From: Eustoma russellianum
Lineage: Eukaryota; Streptophyta; Magnoliopsida; Gentianales; Gentianaceae
Length of the DNA stretch: 64,000 nt
Assembly: GCA_036186865.1 (NCBI GenBank)
Contig: AP025047.1
Span: forward strand, 31,229,552-31,293,551
Reading direction: 5' to 3'
The translations under genes and the position numbers were made by a program. Of the stretch, positions 57,158 to 64,000 are shown piece by piece (within the stretch, counting starts at the first letter, position 1; each line of letters begins with the position of its first letter). The notes beneath the pieces are model-generated. The model was not told where the DNA came from, made no database searches, and saw only the letters and a list, made by a program, of their open reading frames with translations.

Positions 57158-60100
57158 CTACCCAGTAATATCATCTACATCTGCGGCGTGGGCTTTCAGT
57201 AGAATATCCACTCGTTGCGCTGTTAATTTTGCAAAAAATGTATGGTGGATATCTGGCACATTGTCGTTATGTCTCTTCCGATTCCAAAAATACCATAGGC
57301 CATATGACGCTTCTCTAAATATATATCTCCACTGATGAAGACTATCCGGTTGTCCCATTTCTTGGGTCATGTTCATATCTACCCAGTCCATCAACTTGGA
57401 AGGGTTCCAAAATATATGCCATTTTCTTTCATCTACCAGCAATTTCCAGACTCTTCGCGGCCAAAGGCAATCCCTAAGTTCATGCAATTCACCAACATTT
57501 CGCATACCATAAAGCTCACAACCAGTCTCTGGACTAATGTGTCTTCTGTATAAAAACAATATTGTAGGCAAGATACCATGACGCATACGCCACATGAACA
57601 TATTAGACCGCAACGGACCTTTCAACTCCCACACCCGTCTCCAAGCTCGGCCCTCAGAATCATCTCCCCGTACGCATTGCAGGCTATACGCGTTTTTGGC
57701 CATGTTCTTTTCTCTCTTATCTGCCTTCCATAAAAGGTCCGGTTCCGTCTGTTCTCCATCATGAAGGAAATTTGAACTTTCCATGCCGCGTCTCAGAAGT
57801 TCCGCACATCGTACTATACTTTTCCAAGTTCTCGACGCGTTTGTCTTTTTCTGTTGCGCCAATGGTGAGCCGTATTTCGCCCACAACATTTGCACCCATA
57901 CTTTCTCCCTTTCCGCAAACATTTGCTATCCGAGCTTCACCAAAAAAGCTAGATTCATTTTCCTTAAGTTTTTGAAGCCGAGTCCCCCTTGGTCTTTTGG
58001 CACGCAAAGCTTATCCCAAGCCATGTAATGTAGGTTTTTCCCGCCGTCCAGCTCGTCCCAGAAGAACTTACGTATATGCTTCTCCATATTCTTGATAACC
58101 GACATCGGTAGCTCCACAGTTTGCATTATGTATGAAGGCATTGCATTCAAGACAGTCTGAACCAAGATACCTCTCGAGGCTTGTGACATTTGGCGGGCTT
58201 TCCAAGCACACAGTCTGCTTCTGAGATTGTCCATCAAGAAATCATATGTAGAAGTGGTGACTCTGCGGTGTAGAATAGGGATTCCCAAGTACTTCCCAAG
58301 ATTCTCCGTCTTCTTAATTTTCAATCGGTGAGCAATCACGTCCTTCACGTCTCCAGGTGTGTTGCTGGATGCGAAGAACACGCTTTTAGACAAGCTAACC
58401 TTTTGGCCGGAAATCTTGTAAAAATCGTCCAGCACTGTCTCCATAACCCCGGCTTGTTCTAATGTAGCTTCACTAAACAACAACAAGTCGTCCGCGAAAA
58501 AGATATGAGAGATTTCTGGACCACCTCTTGAAGCTCTCACCGGTCTCCACTGTTTACCTGCCACAGCTTTATTGATCATCTGGCTCAGAGCGTCCATACA
58601 CAGAAGGAACAAATAGGGGGCGAGTAGATCGCCCTGTCTAATACCGCGTGTCGGTTTAAATGGATTCAGTTGTTGCCCGTTCCATAGAATGGATAGTGTA
58701 GGTGACATGACACAGAACATGATAAGCTCGACAAGATCCTTTCCAAAGCCAGCTGCTTCTAAAACCGTCCTTAGGAACGACCAGTTGACACGATCGTAGG
58801 CTTTCTCTAAGTCGACTTTTACCACCATGAGTCTCTTGTTCCCCCTCTTATTTCGCATAGTATGGATTAGTTCTTGGGCCATGATAACATTTTCCGAGGC
58901 TTGCCTCCCCGACGTGAATGCACATTGTGTTGAGTTTAGCAACTTAGGTATTAGTGATTTCACCCTGTTAGCGATGATCTTCGTTACCAGTTTTGTTGTA
59001 ACGTTGGCCAACGCGATTGGACGAAATTGAGAGATACATTCCGGATGCTTGATCTTCGGGATGAGTGACACAATCGTTTCACTCATATGGTCAGGGAACA
59101 TCTTATCCCTAAAGGCTTTGAGGACAAATTGTGTTATAGCCGGTTCCACCACAATCCAGTTCCGTTGGTAAAATCCCGGGGGAAGTCCATCCGGCCCAGA
59201 GGCTTTAAAGGCACCCATTTGAAATAAAGCGTTTTCAATCTCCGTCACCGAGACTGCTCTGTTTAAGAAACGCTTATCTCCATGGGAAAGGGTTGGAAAG
59301 GTGGCGTTCCAGTGGTTGACTTGCCTCCTGCTATCATCAGTATAAAGTTCCATATAATATTTTTTCACCATCTATTTCAGTTCTTCCGCATCCTCAATCC
59401 ATCTGCCATTTCCATCTTTCAAAATGGTACATTTGGTTTTGACTTTTGTTTTCCCCAGGGACTTATGAAAGAAATTAGAGTTTCTTTCACCTTTAACCAA
59501 CCAATTCAAATGTGTCTTTTGCTGCCAAAATGTTTCCTCATGTCTTAGTATATCTCCGTATTCATGGACTAATTCAGCCTCCAAATTGACAAGAAAGCGA
59601 GACGGCCTGCTTTCCAAAGCCTTTTGAATTCCCGCCAAGTGGGCTTCGCACCTTTTCTTTGTATGGAAGAGGTTGCCGTATGTATCTCGACTCCATATCC
59701 TCAACTTCTCCCAGAATAGAGTAATGGCATCGCTAAGATTGTACGAGGAGGAAGGCCATGCAGTCTTGACAAATTCTCTGAAGTCTTTATGTTCCATCCA
59801 ATTAGCCTGAAATCTGATGCTCGTTGGGCCGACAATGACGTCTTTCATGCTCGTAATGTTTAGCAGTAGTGGGTTATGGTCAGAGTGAGTGCGTGGGAGA
59901 TGGCGAAGAGAGGCTGCTGGGAATGTTTCACGCCAGCAATCATTCCCCCAACACTGGTCTAGTCTTTGTTGAATGTTTCGGCATCCATGATGTTTATTTG
60001 TCCAAGTAAAGCGCGGGCAGAAAAAATTGAGATCGACAAAGCCGCAAGAGTCCATAACCCTCCTCAACCTTTCCACAGAGTATCCCGCAACTCTTCTCCC

Positions 60101-60553
60101 ACCTTTTTTGTCCTCTTGACATGTCACTTGATTCAGATCGCCAATGAGGGCCCATGGGAACTTGACATACTTGTTCAAATTCTCGACATATTCGCAAAAA
60201 GCATCACGAACTGCAACAATCGGTGAGGCATACAAAAGGGATAAAAGCCATTTCGTTTTATCCCTTTCCAATATTCCCAACGTCATCATTTGGGCAGTGT
60301 AGTCCCAAACTTTTATTCCAACCTTGGTCCCATCCCAGTAGCACCACAAGCCGCCTGTGAATCCTCTTGTTTCCACCACTGCAAACTTAGTGAAGCGGAA
60401 TTTTTCCAAAATCCATTTTCCTTGGCTGCTATGAACCCTGGTCTCACAAAGAAATAATATGTCAGGGTTATACTGTCTCACCAATTCACTTATCGCCCTA
60501 CGAAACTCTTGTGACGCCGTGCCTCTACAATTCCAAGCGATGGTACTAACCAT
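57158..60553 (-). pseudogene. LINE-C ORF2: endonuclease and reverse transcriptase
   Basis: A single frame of 1132 codons with two internal TAG codons (59372-59374 and 57926-57928). The endonuclease (MVSTIAWNCRGTASQ) has the Asn, Glu (FLCETRV), IGDLNQV and HSDHNPL positions intact. The RT has FRPIALANVTTKLV, VVKVDLEKAYDRVNW, TRGIRQGDLLAPYLF and FADD at 58487-58498. The catalytic residues are therefore all present. A zf-RVT-like end (GPLRSNMFMWRMRHGILP, ELHELRDCLWP) finishes the protein at ADVDDITG. The first TAG sits between endonuclease and RT, where Gln fits. The second follows FLVKLG, where Trp fits. Confidence 0.93.
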
Positions 60554-60615
60554 AGATTTCAGAGTCAGTCAGTTTGGATGATGTCTTCCCCCATCCCAGG
60601 GTTCTCTTCTGTGAA

Positions 60616-62325
60616 CTAGTCGTCTATAACTTCCCTTATGGCAGATTCTCTGATCTCCGCACCCGGATCAACAGCCACCTTCATCATCTGCTCTTCAGAT
60701 AGTTGTTTGTCTGGAGGCTGTTGTTTAGTATTATCCCCCATACTATCATGGTTTAGTGTGTTTTGTTCCGGGACTAAGGCTGGCCACTCAGCCCTATACC
60801 TTGACTGCTCCATCGAGTAGGGAAATGGTCCGGTAAGTTCGTTTGTTATGTCTCGCAATGATGGTGAAGTCAGTTCGCCCCCTCTCATCCGTCTCATTGT
60901 CCCTCGACCCCTCGACGAAGTTCGTCTGCTGCTAAAATCCATTGTTCCATTGTATTGTGTTTGTCCATCTATTACACCTGTTGCTTTTTTTTGCATCTGT
61001 ACACGGCCCCTTGGGCTATTTGTTACTTGAATGCCTTTTGTTCGCCTTTCTTGTATATTCAGTGTCTCTGCTTTGCCTGCAACTTGGAAAACTGCTGCAG
61101 GGCCTTTATCATGAATTTTTTGTAGACCTCTCTGAAATACTTCCTCAGGGGTTTCTTCATTCATCTCCTGATGTAAGTCTCTAAGGATATCAAATCCTGA
61201 CCCACGATTGTTACCCTTGAATTCATTTGGATGGCATACTGGTCTAGACTTTTCCGCATGCCTCATAGAACCCTCTTTAGGTGCATCTGATCTTGCCGCG
61301 AATCCAAACTGGTCTGCCAAGTTGTTCAAACGTCGTCTCCTACTAATGTTGGCTACCATCCATGGTCCGAACGGTTCAGCTTTGCATAAACCATTCTCAC
61401 GTTCCAATCCTGCCCCTGTCCTGTCTTCCTCACCCGTCGCATTCTTTCCGCAATCCTCAGAAATATGTCCATATCGGCCACATTTGAAACAAATTGTATT
61501 TAGTCCTTCATACTCAACTATAAATGATAACCCGTTAAGATTGATTCGTGACGCCAATGGTTTCTTCAAATCAATTTCCACACACACTCGTGCGTATTTT
61601 CCTTTTTCCACATTCATTGTTGTGTTGTCAACTTTGACTGCCTTTCCCAGCAGACTACCAAGTTGAAGAAACACATTCTCATCAAAGTATTCAAGTGGTA
61701 GCATAGGGATTCTTATCCATGCTAAGGTGCTGGAAATGGAGTCGTGAGCGGGTGAAAAAAGTGGTTGCCATTTCCTTACTGTGATATAGTGTCCTTGGAT
61801 CATCCAAGGACCACTGCTTAAGGCATTCCAATAATGAACAGCTGAATAGAATCTTACCACAAAATAACCATTTGGTAAATCTATAATATCCAATTGACCC
61901 CCAAAAGCCCACAGCTCAGTTAGTCGCTTTTCAAGCAGTCTGTAGGAGAAATGTTTACCTAGTACCTTCACAATTAAAGCCCTACGCCATGGCCACCAAA
62001 GCCTCTTGCATTGTTCAATTGGGATGTCCATAGATATGCAACCCATTGCCGGCTCGACGTTCTTCGTCATAGTAGCAACGTCATACTACTCCAATTGTTC
62101 ATCAACCGTCTGGTCATCCTCATCTTCTCCACAGTAGATTTCCGTAGGTGTAGGGGTTTGAAGGATTAGAGAAGCCCAACTTCCCCCTGCACCATTCGCA
62201 GGTTCTGGTGTCGCTTCGATCTCGTTCGTTTGTGGAGCCTCCATTGCTGGCCGCTTAAATTTCTTTACACTCCGTTGTAATTGGTCTGTTTCTTCGCTTG
62301 ATTTTCCCAGGATTTGGCCTTCCAT
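60616..62325 (-). pseudogene. LINE-C ORF1: DUF4283 and CCHC protein
   Basis: 569 codons from MEGQILGKSSEETDQ, with one TAG (62086-62088) after 79 codons. A downstream Met at 62070 could start the remaining 484 codons. In that part the DUF4283-like fold spans residues about 25-115 (LIVKVLGKHFSYRLLEKRL, NGYFVVRFYS, GPWMIQGHYITVRKW). A CCHC knuckle CFKCGRYGHISEDC spans 194-207. The basic, low-complexity C-terminal half ends IREVIDD. It is the RNA-binding partner of ORF2. The protein begins 65 bp from the element's 5' end. Confidence 0.9.
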
Positions 62326-62390
62326 TACTGGAAGGAGGTAAGAAATCAGGCCTCCGGTGAAACCCTAGAGATTCGTCCTTTTTCACAATC

Positions 62391-64000
62391 TACTAAACAG
62401 GAGATGTTACAATTATATCTACTATCGCAGAGTCGTGTGACAAGATCTTCACACTCTCAATCATCTTCTTCTCAATGAATTGCCTAGTATGGAATGTGAG
62501 AGGTTTGTCCACCTCTCTTGTTTGACTACCACGTTTGCTAATCTCTCACAAAATACAGCTGTTGGTGATAATTGAACCAAAAAAGACCAGCTCTCATATT
62601 TCAATATTTAGACTGAAGCTTAAGTTTACCAATGCTGTGGCGACTTGTGAAGGCAAAGTATGGGTATAGTTGATGGGTACGGATATAGTTGCATGGTTTA
62701 CTCCGGTATATGGATTACACTCGATCAAGGAGAGGAGATGTCTATGGGTGGATTTGAAGTGTTATTCTGATACAAAAACAGACCCTTGGATAATAGGGGG
62801 AGATTTTAATACATATTTATCTGTAGAGGAACATGAAGGATTATCATCTCCCGTGTTTTCATCGTTGGAGGAGTTTAATGATTGTGTATCTTATTGTTCC
62901 TTTATTGATATTCCATATGATGGTCCTATGCACACATGAGCAAGTGAAAGAGGATTGGATACAGTCAAGAGAAGGTTAGATAGAATGCTGTGTTGTGATT
63001 CCTTCAGTCAACTTTTCCCAAACATGGGAGTTCGACATTTGCCACGTCTAACGTCAGATCATGCTTCACTCTTATTGCGATGTGTTCAGCAAAAGTTTCT
63101 AGGTCCTAAAACCTTCAGATTTTAGAATATATGGACTGAGCATTCAGATTTTATAGATTTTGTTCTAGCATCTTAGAGTTCTAATCCTACCATAGGTGGT
63201 ATGCAAGGCTTATATGATAAACTGCAATCTTTAAATAAGGATTTGCAGACTTGGAGCATATCTATGTTTGTCAATATATTTGATAAATTAAAATCCATAG
63301 AACAAGAGCTTACGAGGTGCGAGAGGCAGTTTGACGGGAATCCAACTACAGATACACGAATGGCGTATCACGCAGCACAAGCTCAATATAAAATTGCGTC
63401 ATGAAATCATCTCCTGTATTGGGAGCAAAAAGCACGTGTCAAATGGATAAAGTTCGGTGATGCAAAAACTTCACATTTTCATAATATTAGGAAGGATCGA
63501 CATCGATGCCAAAATATAATAAGTATACAAACATCGGATGGTATATTGTGTGATACACATCATACTATACAACAGGCTGCAATTTCGTTCTATACACACC
63601 TATTTAAAGCAGAACAAATAGCCGATGCATGTGAGATTATGGACCAAATATCATCAGTTGTTACGGAGACGGATATTCAAATACTGATGGCACTACCGTC
63701 GTTATCAGAGGTTAAAGACGTTGTTTGGGCTTTGGATCCCAATAAAGCTCCAGCTCCTCACGGTTATAAGGGACAAGTTTATCGTTGTTGTTGGAGTATC
63801 ATTTAGCTAGATGTCTTCAAGGCTATGCAAGAATTTTTTATAGGATTCTCAGCCATGGGCAAGACTTTAATAAAGGTCATTCCAAAAACTGCTAATCCTC
63901 GTACCTTTTTAGATTTTCGGCCCATAATTTTGGCAAATTTTATTTCTAAGGTTGCAACCCGCATTCTTGCTTCACGATTACAAACATTACTATCTCGGAT
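62391..64000 (+). pseudogene. LINE-B third segment: end of ORF1 and start of ORF2, cut by the window edge
   Basis: Begins with the second copy of the LINE-C target duplication and continues as LINE-A does from 6004 to about 7626. ORF1 ends in CAATGA (TGA 62476-62478), overlapping the ORF2 start ATG at 62475-62477 (MNCLVWNVRGLS). The endonuclease retains WIIGGDFNTYLSVEEHE, which LINE-A has lost. A deletion of about 75-80 bp near 62667 removes sequence that LINE-A still has. Stops at 63123, 63174 and 63804 coincide with LINE-A stops. The RT N-terminus (FRPIILANFISKVATRILAS) is reached at the window end. Confidence 0.88.

Larger units (their letters stand above)
57039..62390 (-). mobile_element. 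LINE-C, near-full-length L1-type LINE
   Basis: Inserted into LINE-B with a target duplication of 16-18 bp (57021-57038 and 62391-62408), typical of target-primed reverse transcription. On the minus strand it has a 5' UTR of about 65 bp, ORF1 (62325-60616), a 62-bp spacer, ORF2 (60553-57158) and a 3' UTR of about 115 bp. It ends in an A-run seen as T's at 57037-57044. It is about 5.35 kb and apparently complete. ORF2 ends after the zf-RVT region with no RNase H, unlike LINE-A, D and G, so it is a different L1 lineage. Only three premature TAG codons were found, which suggests a fairly young copy. Confidence 0.93.

Overview
The window is plant nuclear DNA and consists, as far as I can see, entirely of transposable elements inserted into one another. 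I find no host gene, tRNA or rRNA. The plant assignment rests on the element families: L1-type LINEs with DUF4283/CCHC ORF1 proteins (some with a terminal RNase H), a Tekay/Del-type chromovirus, a Tat-lineage Ty3/Gypsy element with a second RNase H and an antisense gene, Ty1/Copia, and tRNA-iMet primer binding sites. I cannot name the species.

Layout. (1) 340-10540: LINE-A, plus strand, decayed, with an RNase H. A 4.4 kb LTR element with no recognisable polymerase (458-4849, minus, duplication AAAGG) sits inside its ORF1. (2) 10541-14690: a minus LINE 3' fragment (E), a 5'-truncated plus LINE (D) and another minus LINE 3' fragment (F), giving two tail-to-tail junctions. (3) 14691-16416: unassigned AT-rich DNA and the head of an unclassified old repeat. 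(4) 16417-25683: a Ty1/Copia element on the minus strand (duplication TCGAG). Its right LTR was later hit by a 5'-truncated LINE (G, about 24650-25606). (5) 25689-26562: the other side of the split old repeat. (6) 26563-64000: LINE-B, plus strand, a close relative of LINE-A, cut into three pieces. The first cut is a Tat-lineage Gypsy element (27041-56500, duplication TTGTC). The second is a nearly intact LINE of another lineage (LINE-C, 57039-62390, minus, duplication of about 18 bp).

Inside the Tat element, the left LTR is itself interrupted by a Tekay-type chromovirus array, LTR-internal-LTR-internal-LTR (27473-45576), flanked by one near-perfect duplication (GATAC/GGTAC). The array carries a 10-N assembly gap. 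The Tat element also carries a spliced antisense gene with its own TATA box (46438-49019) and a compound 69-bp minisatellite.

No polymerase here is intact. Breaks include nonsense codons (mostly explicable as C-to-T or G-to-A changes), single-base frameshifts and lost catalytic residues: YVDD to YVGG in Copia, Asp to Tyr in one Tekay copy, and deletion of the GDFN motif in LINE-A. The least damaged are LINE-C (three TAG codons), the Tat gag-pol (three stops in one frame) and Tekay copy 2 (one stop plus the Asp change). The observations most worth pursuing are the Tat antisense gene, the three-LTR Tekay array, and six nonsense codons shared by LINE-A and LINE-B, which imply that a dead element was copied.
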